Notes: generated by a model from the letters alone, not told the origin. Shown: positions 12,101 to 22,177, counted from the first letter of the stretch. The stretch: 64,000 nucleotides of DNA from Bagarius yarrelli (GCA_005784505.1 VCAZ01000006.1:8337724-8401723); one strand, 5' to 3'. A program made the numbers and translations.

Positions 12101-15100
12101 CAACCACTTTTGTAAAATCATCTTTTAAAAAAGCTGCATCTAAATCCTGTCACTACACTGCCTGAAAAATATTAAGCTACTTTTCAATATGACACACCTT
12201 GCAATATCTTTTTCAATACTTTTTCTCCACATCTAAAACACAGAATTTAAAATTTTAAGTTCCAGTAAATCTAACCTTAAATCCAAACAATATAATGCCA
12301 CTTGCACAGTATGAAATGCATTTTACGACTGTGTTTGTAACAACAGATTAAAGAATTAACAATTCAATAAGGCCATACATTATAATAATAAGTACAATTA
12401 AAAATTAATTTAACTCTATTTTTTATTTGTATAGCGCTTTTAACAACAGACGTTGTCTCAAAGCAGCTTTACACAGAATGCAGAAGTTTGTCCTTATTGG
12501 GCAAGCCGGTGGTGACTGTGGCAAGGAAAAATTCCCTTAGGTGAAGTAGAAAAAAACCTTGAGAGGAACCAGATCCAATAGGGAGCCCATCCACATCTGG
12601 GTGACAACGCATGTTTTTTGTTAATTACAGCATATTGTAATAATCAAAGGTAATGTAAACTGTAGCCTTGGGTCAGTGTAGCAGAGTGAGTCCAAGTCAA
12701 TCCTCGAGGCCCTCGAAATCGTGAAAAGGTGCATTAATATATAATTAATATATTTTATTTATATTATTATTTTTAATTCTATGCTTTGTTATGAGCACCT
12801 GTCTGCTAAGAGTATGGAGGCTAAGCGGTTGATGTGCTTTGCAGAAATGCTCTTACTCTGTCTCTCAAACAGTTTTACTGAGATATTTACAACATTCTCT
12901 GCTGCCTTTTATATCTGACACTTTAAAGCCACAAACCATGTCCAGTAAATTTAGGTCTTCTTGAAAAATGAATTTGGTATAAAAAAACTGACCCCTCTTA
13001 CAGTGTTTTTTGCCTTAAATGCAATGAGCAGCACCGGTGTTCAAAACTAAATATTGATTCACAGTTCATAAGTGATACATCTTTGTGAAAACAAAGCTAT
13101 GTTGCTAATGCCTTCCAACAAACAAGTCCAGAATCGATACTGGGTTGGACATGGGAGCTTCTTATTCACACATTGATCAGCCACTGGTGAATCTCTGATA
13201 GAGAGCTGACCCCAATTAAGTAACAAGGCTAATTCATATCACTTAGGTCAACTTCACACTCACAGACACAATACACAATACATGCATTTATTTGTATGTA
13301 TGTATGGTGTGTATAATCGGTACTAACAGTTTCAACCCAAAAGCTCATCGTTTGTGTGTATGGAGCTTGTCGGAGTGTTTAAGCTTTTGTTTGAAACACA
13401 GACACAAATCTAGTGCTTAGGAGCTATCATCAGCATCAGTGTTCAAATATGTGGCTAAACACACACAAAATTGCAAAAACACATACTTTTGGTACACTGA
13501 TGCACAGGGTGTGATATCTCACCTATGACACAAAAGGGCTTTCTGGCAAAGCGCAGTCTCCCTTGCCATCCTCTGTAGCGACAGCAGCATCCAGCAGACC
13601 AAATGCGAATGATGTATTCCAGACCGAACACAACAATCATCACAAACTCCTGCAAGGTAAAATACAGCAACATATCATCCCATCAGCCACACTGTATCTA
13701 AACACACTAAGCAGATTTTTTTTAGGATTCAGTTCAGCACTATATATTTTTAAAATAAATATTAATTAAAGTCATTTTTTGGTAAATGCAAATTAGGACA
13801 ATGTTTTCTTCCTCTGAAATCAGCACATATATTGGCTTTAATTAGGTGACACTCAATAATGTCTCTAAATGGAGCTTTGTCCATCGGTGGTATGTCCACC
13901 TCACCACACACCAGAGGAGAAATCGTTCATTCTGCAGGAAAAATAAAACATTGTTTGGTCTTCAGTTGCTTTTAAAGATAAAATTGAACATGTTTCTTGG
14001 TGGTGCAGGAGTTGGTGATTTTAGCAGCTGTATTCTGCATGTGAAATATCCAGAATAATTGCATTAAAAACTGTTACAGATTTGACATTTCTGATTATTG
14101 AATACAATATAATAAAATGAATAAAAGCACCTACAAAAATTAAACACTCTTAAATCATGCTGATCCTGCAGGAATTAAGAGTGTAACATTTACAACTGTT
14201 TTAAAGAGTTATACTCTTTAGTATTGTGTTTGGTGAAGATAAATAAAAAACAAAGGATGAATACTTTATAAAATAAAATAGTAAAAGCATGGGACACAAT
14301 AATGTACAGTCCCAGAGTTCCAGCGCAGCAAAATGCCTGACTGTGCAGTTCGAGATGTAACTATGCAGTGCCCTGCAGGAGCCCATAATAGTATCTGGTT
14401 AGTGTAATTACCGCTAGAGCTCGTTTCTCAGTGTCGGCTGCCAACCCTGTTAATTGCACAGTTTGATAAATCCAAGAGGATTCACTGGTACTCTCAGCAG
14501 ATTAAAAGATCTGTCAGTACAGCACATTAAGGCACAGCCGACAGTGCCGAGGAAGATCAGTGATTTTCCTTTCTAGCATTTAAAACTCAATGTGCAGCTC
14601 ACATACATATACATGTATTGTTTGATTATATAAGGCTTTGGAATAAGCCTTTTAAAAGATAGTATTTCTACTTATAGTTATAGTTAATTTTATAATTGAC
14701 CACAGACATGCCATACGTATCCGCCAGTTATGAATTCCAGTGTTATTGTTTAGTTTAGATTTTGCATTATTCAGCAATTCTTGGGTAGAGATAAACTCAG
14801 CATTTTGCTAACCACTAAAAGATGATTCCATGCACTGTCAGAACAGATTCATTACCCAGCATGCCATCTGATACAGGGTGTTTTGTTTCTATATCAATGG
14901 GAGTAACAGCACTTTTCAACAAAGGAACCGTGGGGCACATCATCTCATCCAGCTACCCAACTGTGATTTGATAGACAGCCGAGGCTTACCTCTGTTCTGT
15001 CCTTCATTACCTGAGCTGATCATATTTACCTATAAAACAATACTAGAAATTTAGCCTTATAAAAATATATCATATAGCAAGACAAAGTATTTATCCTCAT

Positions 15101-15314
15101 AAGCCAAAGCAGTACCTGGAATATGAGATAAATAATAATATTTGTCAGACATTTAAAATCTTTTTTTTTTTTTACTTTTTGTGTGATAGTGTGCCACATG
15201 TAAGGTGTGTATTTTGTTCTTACCAGTATGAGTAGACAGTGGTTAGAGAGGTCCATATGATCTGGGATAGTGGAGAACACAGACAGGACCAGACAACCAA
15301 ACACCAGGATGAAA
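1..15314 (-). CDS. kcnq5: Partial kcnq5 (Kv7.5 potassium channel) gene, S1 to start of the helix B region
   Basis: This is a voltage-gated, M-current-type potassium channel of the neuronal and muscle plasma membrane. Ten minus-strand exons (15224-15314, 13523-13649, 11559-11734, 10839-10964, 9584-9694, 8956-9051, 5302-5396, 4496-4522, 767-987, 1-107) join to 1177 nt with 392 open codons and AG/GT sites throughout. They encode S1 to S6, the TTIGYGDK filter, the PIP2 and calmodulin-binding proximal C-terminus and the linker before helix B. Assignment to KCNQ5 rather than KCNQ4 or KCNQ2/3 rests on MASPRGQSIKSRQ, the KDQGESTTS microexon and DEKGC.CDV, which match mammalian KCNQ5 as I remember it. 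Whether it is the fish a or b copy is not resolved. The N-terminal exon and the exons for helices B-D and the tail are outside the window. Confidence 0.95.
108..766 (-). other. kcnq5: kcnq5 intron between the linker exon and exon 11
   Basis: A 659-bp AT-rich intron with donor GTAAGT at 766-761 and acceptor TAG at 110-108. No repeat or other gene is recognised in it. Confidence 0.85.
767..987 (-). CDS. kcnq5: kcnq5 exon 10, cytoplasmic linker between helices A and B
   Basis: This 221-nt exon begins with one base that completes a split codon, then 73 codons, then one base of the next codon. It reads QKLSFKERVRMASPRGQ, SIKSRQTSLNDRRSP, then KVQKSWSFNDRTRFRPSLR. The last block is highly conserved in KCNQ2-5, and the first two are KCNQ5-like. 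The start at 987 (AG at 989-988) rather than 983 is chosen because the upstream exons end in phase 2. The donor is G|GTAAGT. Serines in RRSP and SWSF are plausible phosphorylation sites, by inference. The residues after RLK (SQSRTMPE) diverge from mammals. Confidence 0.94.
1150..1174. repeat. Perfect inverted repeat, 10-bp stem and 5-nt loop
   Basis: GGATCAACTG, then CTATC, then CAGTTGATCC form a perfect stem-loop. It lies about 165 nt upstream of the linker-exon acceptor on the gene strand. Any role in splicing is inference. Confidence 0.6.
2345..2778. mobile_element. Pogo/Tigger-like MITE with TA flanks
   Basis: The element opens with CGGTGGTGACTTGATTTACG and closes with an imperfect inverse, CGTAAGTCAAGGTACCACTG. 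TA dinucleotides sit on both sides (2343-2344 and 2779-2780). The terminal CAGTGGTACCTTGA type is that of pogo/Tigger elements. At about 434 bp with no transposase it is non-autonomous. Confidence 0.7.
4496..4522 (-). CDS. kcnq5: kcnq5 27-nt microexon (exon 9)
   Basis: The 27 nt are G, eight codons (AAA GAC CAG GGC GAA TCC ACC ACC), then AG, and the flanking phases are 2 on both sides. It encodes KDQGESTT plus a split Ser, matching the 9-residue KEQGEASSS segment I remember from mammalian KCNQ5. The acceptor is CTGAAG|G. A good branch-point-like GCTAACTAAC and a CT-rich tract lie just upstream, with a TGC about 20 nt before the exon. The donor is weak (AG|GTTTGT). Weak sites and a length of at most 27 nt fit an alternatively spliced, possibly neural exon. 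It adds a short polar stretch between helix A and the linker, and skipping it keeps the frame. Confidence 0.88.
4523..5301 (-). other. kcnq5: kcnq5 intron upstream of the microexon
   Basis: A 779-bp intron. A CT-rich tract and a TAAC-type branch-point candidate lie close to the microexon acceptor. No repeat copy was recognised. Confidence 0.8.
5302..5396 (-). CDS. kcnq5: kcnq5 exon 8, calmodulin-binding IQ region of helix A
   Basis: This 95-nt exon encodes CVWRSYAADENSVSIATWK followed by PHLKALHTCSPTK. With the preceding residues LIQ it makes the IQ motif of helix A (LIQCVWRSYA), which binds calmodulin. The acceptor is at 5398-5397. The donor GTAGGT begins at 5301, leaving phase 2. Using the next GT (5297-5296) would put an in-frame TAG in the message, so the first GT must be the normal site. 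Human KCNQ5 has K where this protein has N (ADEN). Confidence 0.94.
6981..7373. mobile_element. Tc1-like MITE with perfect 22-bp terminal inverted repeats
   Basis: AGTGCCTTGAAAAAGTATTT at 6981-7000 (plus AT) is repeated exactly in inverse at 7352-7373. The AGTGCCTTG-AAAGTATT ends are those of a widespread teleost Tc1/mariner-type family. The interior has no transposase reading frame. At 393 bp it is a non-autonomous deletion derivative. Confidence 0.82.
8225..8598. mobile_element. Decayed Tc1-like MITE (GGCCAAAAGTATGTGGACAC family), copy 1
   Basis: It contains the family phrases AGAAGAGTGGAGGTTATTA and CATATGGGTGTGATGGTCA and ends in CACCATATAGTG. Its termini have diverged. The better copy is at 48377-48765 and a partial one at 38450-38690. 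Confidence 0.65.
8701..8837. mobile_element. Short hAT-like element remnant with CAGGGGTGCC end
   Basis: It starts CAGGGGTGCC and ends near GGCACACCGG after AGAGCCCAAAATTCCTAGTG. Similar ends recur at 29360-29519 and 33712-33872. It is too short and decayed for a target duplication to be read. Confidence 0.5.
8956..9051 (-). CDS. kcnq5: kcnq5 exon 7, S6 end and PIP2-sensing start of helix A
   Basis: A 96-nt exon, phase 0 on both sides: [20 protein letters not shown] then [22 protein letters not shown] is the cytoplasmic end of S6, including the gating hinge after the PAG motif. The basic [15 protein letters not shown] stretch is the family's PIP2-sensitive S6-helix A linker. LIQ begins the IQ motif finished in the next exon. 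The acceptor is TAG at 9054-9052 and the donor is CAG|GTGAAC. Confidence 0.96.
9052..9583 (-). other. kcnq5: kcnq5 intron 6
   Basis: A 532-bp intron with donor GTAAGT at 9583. No repeat was recognised. Confidence 0.85.
9584..9694 (-). CDS. kcnq5: kcnq5 exon 6, selectivity filter and S6
   Basis: A 111-nt exon, phase 0: ITLTTIGYGDKTPQTWPGR then LLSAGFALLGISFFALPA. TTIGYGD is the potassium selectivity filter, and FFALPA starts the PAG bend of S6 that is finished in the next exon. After the filter it reads TPQTWPGR where human KCNQ5 reads TPLTWLGR. The Q resembles KCNQ2. The exon starts right after TAG at 9697-9695 and is followed by GTAAGT. Confidence 0.97.
9695..10838 (-). other. kcnq5: kcnq5 intron 5
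   Basis: A 1144-bp intron with no recognised repeat. Short open frames on both strands here show no family resemblance. Confidence 0.8.
10839..10964 (-). CDS. kcnq5: kcnq5 exon 5, S5 and pore helix
   Basis: A 126-nt exon, phase 0: [20 protein letters not shown], then YLVEKDINKQF, then TTYADALWWGT. The Trp in TAWYIGF is the conserved S5 residue needed for retigabine-type openers in KCNQ2-5, so this channel should keep that site (known family feature, inferred here). ADALWWGT is the pore helix. The turret DINKQFTT differs slightly from human DANKEFST. The donor is ACG|GTAAGG. Confidence 0.97.
10965..11558 (-). other. kcnq5: kcnq5 intron 4 with a CA repeat
   Basis: A 594-bp intron containing an interrupted (CA)n tract at 11274-11305. 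No mobile element was recognised. Confidence 0.8.
11274..11305. repeat. (CA)n microsatellite
   Basis: About 16 CA units with one AA interruption, within an intron of kcnq5. Confidence 0.9.
11559..11734 (-). CDS. kcnq5: kcnq5 exon 4, S3 and voltage-sensor S4
   Basis: A 176-nt exon. Its first two bases complete Asp (G|AC), and it ends in phase 0 with AHSK. It encodes S3 (IIVLIASIAVVSA), a short loop (GSQGNIFA) and S4 (ALRSLRFLQILRMVRMDRR) with its regularly spaced arginines, then GGTWKLLGSVVYAHSK, the S4-S5 linker. The S4 arginines are the gating charges. The loop has GS where human KCNQ5 has KT. The donor is AAG|GTAAAA. Confidence 0.97.
11735..13522 (-). other. kcnq5: kcnq5 intron 3
   Basis: A 1788-bp intron. 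A dispersed repeat with TTTGTATAGCGCTTTTAAC occupies about 12410-12725. The rest is unannotated AT-rich sequence. Confidence 0.8.
12410..12725. mobile_element. Dispersed teleost repeat (TTTGTATAGCGCTTTTAAC type)
   Basis: It reads TTTATTTGTATAGCGCTTTT, then TCTCAAAGCAGCTTTACA, and later AGAGGAACCAGA. This block recurs widely in fish genomes as I remember. No coding capacity is seen. A related AAAAGCGCTATATCAATAAA tail occurs inverted near 30215. Confidence 0.6.
13523..13649 (-). CDS. kcnq5: kcnq5 exon 3, S2 and S2-S3 linker
   Basis: A 127-nt exon starting in phase 0 and ending in phase 1: EFVMIVVFGLEYIIRIWSAG then CCCRYRGWQGRLRFARKPF and CVI plus G of Asp. S2 carries the conserved Glu (GLE) and Arg of the voltage-sensor charge network. 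CCCRYRGWQGRLRFARKPF is the family's S2-S3 linker. The acceptor is TTGCAG and the donor is G|GTGAGA. Confidence 0.97.
13650..15223 (-). other. kcnq5: kcnq5 intron 2
   Basis: A 1574-bp intron with donor CTG|GTAAGA at 15223. No repeat or other gene was recognised. Confidence 0.8.
15224..15314 (-). CDS. kcnq5: kcnq5 exon 2, S1
   Basis: A 91-nt exon: one base completing a codon from exon 1, then 30 codons, FILVFGCLVLSVFSTIPDH then MDLSNHCLLIL. This is S1 and the S1-S2 loop. FSTIP is the family signature, and MDLSNH replaces the human TKLASS loop. The acceptor is GGGCAG at 15316-15315. It is the first visible exon. Exon 1 (cytoplasmic N-terminus up to YNVLERPRGWAFIYHAFV in the human protein) was not found upstream in the remaining 48.7 kb. 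Confidence 0.96.
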
Positions 15315-17265
15315 CTGCCCAGAATAAAGACAGAAACAAGACATTGTTATTTCTGAAGGATTGCCTCTGTAAGTGCACTTTTAAAATCTCTGAACCATTG
15401 ATTGATATGGGAACTTTAGACCGGCACTCAACCTGGGCTTGAGTCATGCGTCAATAAGTGCAGTTTTGCTGTTCATGTAGTAAGTGGTGTAATAAGCAGA
15501 ATATGAAACCCAGATTTGTCTGTGATCAGATCAGGTGCCAGTGTCTGGTCAGCTCAGATAAGAGCATGGGTGACACTGTTCTTAATGACTAGACACACAC
15601 CAGGCTTCACCAGTCAGACTCTTAGAGTGATAAAAAAGACTTTCCACATTGTACATCGTCTATTAAAATAGCACGCTAAGTGATACACACGCACAATGTT
15701 TTTCATCACTGTACAAACACACTTCAAGTCCTTCAGCCCTGCCGAGGAGTTTAAACATACAGTATATTCCTTAATTAAATAAACAGAAGTGTTATATGGA
15801 TACATTTTCATTAAAAAATAATACATAATTAAACGCTAGAAGTATTTAAAGAATGTATACTTTTCATATAAAAGTTAGTTCATTTTTTACAGTGACAGTG
15901 TAAGCCATTTATTGCTTAAGAAACAAGCCTAGTAATGCTACAAATGACTGGGCTGAACACAGCCCTTAATTAGTTGACTATAAATAATGTTGTTGTCAGG
16001 GTATTTGACTGATAATGATGCTTTACCAGAGATTTGGGTATTTGCTTGATTTAATATTCTGTATTTGCAATTCAGCTAGGCATTTCTTGCTTGTTGTAAC
16101 ATTGGTTTAAATACTTCAGTTGATTACTTAACGCATTAAAATAAGTTACTTAAAATATGCATATCTATTAATATTGACTGTGTGGACAATAATAATATAT
16201 TACATTACATTGTTTAGTCTCCATTAATTTTCATTATTTTTGTGTATATTTTGTGTCAGGATTATTTTTTAATGACCATTTTTCTCCTTTTTGCTTTCTC
16301 TTTCTCTCTCGTACTAAGAGAAGAGATTATGGTTTTTTGTGTCACTGATTTCCCTCACCTGTTTAACTAATCACTCCTTCTCTATGTGTCTGAGCGATGT
16401 AGTCTGTCTGCTATGTCCCTTCCCTCTAAAAGCCAGACACCCTGACCTAAAATTCACATCATACTAGATGGACTACACAGGAGAATATTTCCTCATCTCG
16501 TTTTCTTATTCAGTCTTACGAACACAATAATGCAAACCCTAACTCTGATTCTAACATTTACTACTAGGAAAATGATCTCCTAATCTTAAAACTGCCGTGT
16601 ATGGTAACCATCATTAGGATGTTTGCCTGAAGTTCCAAAACTTTAAAGATATTGTGCTAATTAGTAAATGTAAACAAAGGCCAATATTTATACCATATTT
16701 CTGAAATGAGTTAACACTGCCTCTAAGCTGATACACACACACACACACATACGCAAGAGCAATCTCAGGGATCTCTCCTTGCACAAAGTGTCAGAGGTTG
16801 GGAAAACTGAGCTGAGTGCTGGCCTAGTGAAAACAGTTCTACGGGAAGAAACAGCTTAGGTAAAGAACTCTTAGGCAAAGAACTCATCTCTGCACGCTGT
16901 TAGACAATGTGTCTTTCATTCTCACTGTGCGTCAAGGCCACTCCACAGACTCCTGCCAACAGAAACCAGCCTCCATAGCCTGCACCCCAGGAAGCACTTT
17001 TTTTTCCACTGATGCAAAGCACAGCGGCAAAACACTTTTTCGGGTCTGAATTGCTGTGTGTGTGTGTTTGCCAGTCAGGACAATAATATAAAGACAGCAT
17101 TCCACAATACAGGTAAAAAACACAATAATTTCAATGGAAATAATTAACCTAGCAATATGTTTATGCATTTTGTGTGTGTGTTTATACCAATAACGCAGTA
17201 ATGATACCAACAATTAATTCATATGCTGGATGACCACCGTCTCACACTGCATAGCCAAACAGGAC

Positions 17266-17280
17266 ACACTAGAGGGCACT
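17266..17280 (+). promoter_or_regulatory. Candidate CTCF-binding motif
   Basis: ACACTAGAGGGCACT fits the 15-bp CTCF core pattern NCANNAGRNGGCRSY at every position. It lies in intron 1, about 2 kb upstream of exon 2, just before a GA-rich tract. Occupancy is unknown. Confidence 0.35.
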
Positions 17281-17299
17281 GTTGTAACCTGTCACTATT

Positions 17300-17560
17300 T
17301 TCTTAGAAGCGAAGAGAAGAGAAGAGAAGCGAAGAGAAGAGAAGAGAAGAGAGGAGAAAAGACGTGAAGAGAAGAGAAGAAAAGAAAAAAAAGAGAAGAC
17401 AAAATAAGAGAAGAGAGAAGAAAAACTAACAGAAGAGAGAAGATTAGCAGAGGAGAGAAAAGAACTTGCAACTGGAATTTGATTGCAGGCACCACAAAGT
17501 TACTACTGCAGGACAAAAAAAGAGAATAGAATAAAATAGAAAAGAAGAGAAGAAAACTGG
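17300..17560. repeat. GA-rich purine tract
   Basis: An irregular (GAAGA)n-type purine strand, densest at 17305-17460 with a second block at 17518-17557. The long pyrimidine-strand open frame across it is a by-product of low complexity, not a gene. Confidence 0.9.
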
Positions 17561-17684
17561 AAGACCAGGATGTGATTTCCAGCACCACTAAATTGCCACT
17601 GGTGGGCTCCCTGAGCAAGGCTCTTAAATTAGACAGATGTAAGTCGCTCTGGATAAGGGCGTCTGCCAAATTCTGTAGATGTAA
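17560..17684 (+). mobile_element. SINE family A, 5'-truncated copy
   Basis: It carries CCAGCACCACTAAATTGCCA and then the family tail GTAAGTCGCTCTGGATAAGG GCGTCTGCCAAAT. The tRNA-like head is missing or overwritten by the GA tract. Confidence 0.75.
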
Positions 17685-18659
17685 AGAGAAGAACAGAGAA
17701 AAGTTTCCCAGTATATCTCTTAGCTCAGTGGTCAGTATTTGCCTTCCTGACAAGAAAAAAAAAAGCCAATTTATTTTCCATAGGATCACTGTGATAGATT
17801 AAGTAGGTAAACCACAGTCCAAAACCCATAATTGCCTGAGTTATAACGGCTGCTCTGTGAGTTATTGAATGCCGTGTACAAGTAACCCACAGACATCTGG
17901 CTCTAATTTGGCCTGAGCTAACAGCCCTAGTATTCTCTGTCTGAGAGGAAGGGTCTGGACACTCGCTACTCACAGCTGCAGCAGTCTGGTCTTCACACCG
18001 TCTCACACATGGATCCGGGGTCAGTAGGAAAGCTATGCGAGTGATAATGGTCAGAATTATGTCATAGATTAAACTATTATTGTGTGTTTTGCTTTCATTT
18101 TCCCCTGTGAGGACAGCTAACATGCGAATGGAGCAGAATGCATTTAAATGAAAATGTCAACAGTTTCAAAACTGATGCCGAGACAAGTGTAGAGCTGCTA
18201 AGATTTATCCACAATTTTATGTTTTTTTGTAGGTAAAATTGATTTTGATCAGGTAGGACGCAGACATGGTCCTGCACACTTTAAATTCCTGCTTTAACTT
18301 GTAGTTTTTCAAGTCAACCTCCATGTACTATACATATGTTTACCCGATGCATCAATAAATGTAAGGAAGTTCAATAGTTCCGAACAAAACCTTGTGTAAT
18401 GTAAGATTAGATAAATAAAGATGCAAGTGTGCAACCTCACACTTTACGAGTGGTGGTCAGACTTAAAGAAACAGCTCAGACACACACAGGTGCACACATT
18501 CGATGGACTAAAAAATGTGACATAGCCACCTAATTAAACAATTAAGAGATGGGATCATTGTGTCAGGAAATAAACTGCAAATATAAAAGTTAGAGTTTGT
18601 AAAAATAATTGCTATAGTAACTCTGCTTTGAATAGAGTGTGATTTAAATGACACAAATA

Positions 18660-18838
18660 TTTACATTTATGGCATTTGGCAGATGTCCTTATCCAGAGCG
18701 ACTTACATTTATCTCTTTAATACAACTGAACAATTAAAAGTTAAGGGCCTTGCTCAGGGGCCCAACAGAGGTAACCTGGTTTTGCTTGGAATGGGACCCC
18801 GATCTTTGAATTAACAGTCCAATACCTTAACCACAGCT
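18660..18838 (-). mobile_element. SINE family A copy
   Basis: Inverse orientation: GGCATTTGGCAGATGTCCTT ATCCAGAGCGACTTACA opens it, and GGGCCTTGCTCAGGGGCCCA follows. It ends near ACCTTAACCACAG, the inverse of the tRNA-like head. Confidence 0.78.
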
Positions 18839-19700
18839 TTACATTTACCATCTTATAGCCCAGAAAATAACCCATTCACAAGTTCAACCAGTGTAACACA
18901 CACAGCAACCATCTAAAAAAGGCTATAAATCCTGCTTACTCTAAATAGGACTTTAATCTGCATTCACAAGGAATTTTCACTCTTAATAAAAAAAAAAAAA
19001 AACACACTTCTTGCCTCTTGCTTTAGTAGAAACAATGCACCAATGGACAACACACACCAAAGTAAAAGTCTGTTCATTAAAAGGTTCACTAGAGACTTTT
19101 AAAATTACCCACACTGACATGGCCATGCATCAGGCTGGGTCTGGGTGGGCTATAAACTAATCATGGTTGGCGGTTCACAGCCAGATCTGTACAATACACT
19201 GCTACAAATGTATAAGGGTGCTGCACATCTATCTCTGCTTGACATGCTGTCAGTATACACACAGGTCTATCAGGTTAGCACCAAATATTACACACTGCCT
19301 ATGAACTAAACTCTGACAGCAAACCAGCCAAGGAGATCAATGTGTTTTCTGGTGGATGCCAAAAACTTGAAAAAGCAGCCTTCATTCTGTCCATCACTCA
19401 TTACTCACACTCTGAGTCTGCAACGATAGTTTTCCATAGCTCAGTCAAACCCAGCTACGTTTTGACTGATATGGGTATACTTCATCTACTAAAATCTCTT
19501 TTCAGGCTGTGTAGAATAAAAATAGCAGCTCCCAACATCCTGTATACCAGCTAACAAATGATCTTTGCATACTTGGTGTATTTTTAGGGGATCTATAGAG
19601 GAAAGGAAGCTGTTAATCCTTCCAACTCCAGCAATGAGTCACCAGTTAAAAGTTCTAAATGTCACACCATGTGCTACTACTAACGCACCTGAGTACAATG

Positions 19701-19860
19701 CATTTACAGTTACACTTATAGCATTTGGCTGATGCCATGATGCAGAGTGATTTGGCAATTAGGGGTTAAAGGCCTTGTTTAGGGGCCCAGCAATGGTAAC
19801 TTGGTGGTGCTGGGAATCATCTTCATCAGTCCAGCACCTTAACCACCGAGCCAACACCTC
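19701..19860 (-). mobile_element. SINE family A copy, diverged
   Basis: It has GCATTTGGCTGATGCCATGA, AGGCCTTGTTTAGGGGCCCA and CCTTAACCACCGAGCC in inverse orientation. Part of the tail is deleted. Confidence 0.72.
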
Positions 19861-20003
19861 CCTATACATTGCTGACGTTTGGGAGATGTCCAATACAATA
19901 CAGCACAATAGCAGCAGTACAGCAGTAGCAGCAGGATGGATTCTATTTTGAGCCAGATTTCTCGAATGGTTATTTTTATTTTAAACATATGGATATATGT
20001 TGT

Positions 20004-20313
20004 GGGCAGCACAGTGGCTTAGTGGTTAGCACAGTTGCCTCACAGCTGGGTTCGATTCCCTTTCAGTGTGGAGTTTACTCCGGTACTCCGGTTTCCTCCC
20101 ACAGTCTAAAAAACATGTATGTTAGGTTGATTGGTGATTCCAAATTGCCCATAGTAGTGAGTGTGAGTGTGTGTGGCCCTGTGATGGACTGACAACCTGT
20201 CCAGAGTGTACCCCCTCTTCCTTTTCATCCTTTCAGAGATGGCTGGGATAGACTCCAGCAGATCCCTGTGACTCTGATGGTGTTCCTCATTAACAGTGCT
20301 ATATAAATATAAC
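20004..20313 (+). mobile_element. tRNA-headed dispersed repeat, family D
   Basis: The head GGGCAGCACAGTGGCTTAGT GGTTAGCAC and box-B-like GGGTTCGATTCC are tRNA-like. The body has TCCGGTTTCCTCCCACAGTC and TGGACTGACAACCTGTCCAG, then GGGATAGACTCCAGCAGA. This is a common teleost repeat. A second, inverted copy is at 36521-36830. Confidence 0.8.
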
Positions 20314-22177
20314 ATTTTATTTTGGTTCCTTTTCTGATTTTACATTTTTGGATCCTTTACATATCTTTTCCACCTGCAGAAATGGATTTTTCGTTTTTAA
20401 CACACAACTCTAGAGACTTCCGTGTGTAATAAAATCTTAGGAGATCAGCAGTTTTTGAAATACTCAAACCACTCCATATGGTACCAACAGCCATGCCACA
20501 ATCAATCAAAATTTTGATTAAAAGTCCTAAATGTGGTGACTAAAGCAGAAATATCGCATAACAGAAAAGAGAATCACATGACTGCAAGCCAGTGGAGTGG
20601 AACCAAACGGTATAACGTGTCTTTTAGTTGACCAGACGCTACGTCACATTTTTTTTTTTTTTTTATCTGCAATGGAAAGTGGTAGGCTTACTCAACTGCA
20701 ATTCTGAGGGCAGGACAGACACAATTGCACATGCATACACACAATTCTAATTACTATGTACATTTTATTTGAAAACTGTACTGTCTGCAGTTTATTCAGC
20801 AGAGAGGTCTTAATTAGCTGGGAGCAGAAAGCATTCTTTTCCTGTCGTTGTACTGTGCTTTCTTCAGTCGGCAGGGCTTATAGTGTGTGAGGGGTCAGCG
20901 ATGTGAGAGGTCAGCGTTTTCCACAACCCTACAGCTTGCTGTCATTATCACCTCTCTTTTTTTCCGTTACAGGCAGGTCGTGAACTTTCTCAGTCACACA
21001 CACACAATATAATGCTATAAATACTTAAAACAGGAGCAATGAGAAGAAGAGAGAAATAATTTGTGTGTGTGCTTGTGTGTGCGTGGCTGTATGGTTAACA
21101 GTGCAAGAGGTGAATCGAAACCAGATGCAAAGTACCAGTGCATAAAAATAGTGTTTTTTTAAATCATTGCTACTGAAAATAGAGAAAAAAGAAAAAAAAA
21201 GACTGATGTGTGAATGTGAATAAAAAAATGTATTATTTGTATATACAGTATAAGCATCCAGATGGATATTGGGGATATAGAAAGCACTACAGCCAGCTGC
21301 TTTCAGAAAGCCTCTCCTCAGGTGGGTGCGCCTTCTGCACCCAGTATCTTAGCATAACTAAACAGGACAACATTGTTTATTTAAATACATACAGTATATT
21401 CATAAAATATGTACACACATATGCACATTAGTTTATATATTATGTTTTCTGTCATTGTTGTTTTAATAGCCCCAAATGTCACACCCTCGGACCGTTGGCT
21501 GATCATGTGATACAAATAGCACAGTTCGCTGTAACATTTTAGGAGTTTTAAGATCGTCATCTAATTTTTTTGAGGTGTACAAAATGTCCTGGAAACGCGT
21601 GTGTCGCGTGGTTTAACAGTCCACCCGCAAACAGACTAATGCCGTCTGGTCAAATACGTAAGCTGTTGTTTTTACATAAATGTCAATGATTGATTTTGTA
21701 CATTTTATGACTTTTATGAATAACTGATTTAGTGGTTTCATACCGGTCTGTTATTTTGTTGAGGCACAAAACAAAACATTATTGGATGCTTTACCTGTTA
21801 TTCTTCCTCTTTAGCCTTACCCATTCAAAGCGACCAAGGTTCCCAGACCTTCTGCTGTCAGTCTGAATGTCTGGCTAGGTGAGTTTACTTTCATAATAAC
21901 TTGGGACCACTCTTCTAGGAACCTTTACAGTGAAGTGTAGCTGTGAGGATTTGTGCTCGTTCAGACAGACAGTGACAGTGTGACAGAAAAGCCTGACTTG
22001 CAGTCTGTAAAGTTGAGGTCAGCGATCTGTAAAGGCCACTTAAGCTCTTCATCTTCAATGTAGAAAACCTTTTTTTTTTTTTTTTATAAACTTTGATTTT
22101 TGCATAGGGACACACATTGTCTGACAGGCCTAGATATGATTAAGTATCAAGCTATTAACGCTAAATCATACAAAGAC

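Noticed and set aside
14960..15030. GAG|GTAAGC and AGGTAATG donors on the gene strand in intron 2
   Set aside because: No coding sequence with family similarity is attached, and the flanking kcnq5 exons already join in phase.
16228..16500. T-rich block with TCTCTTTCTCTC and GTGTCACTGATTTCCC
   Set aside because: Resembles a decayed dispersed repeat, but no boundary or second copy could be seen.
17295..17789. 164-codon minus-strand frame rich in Ser, Leu and Phe
   Set aside because: Produced by the GA-rich purine tract. Low complexity with no domain.
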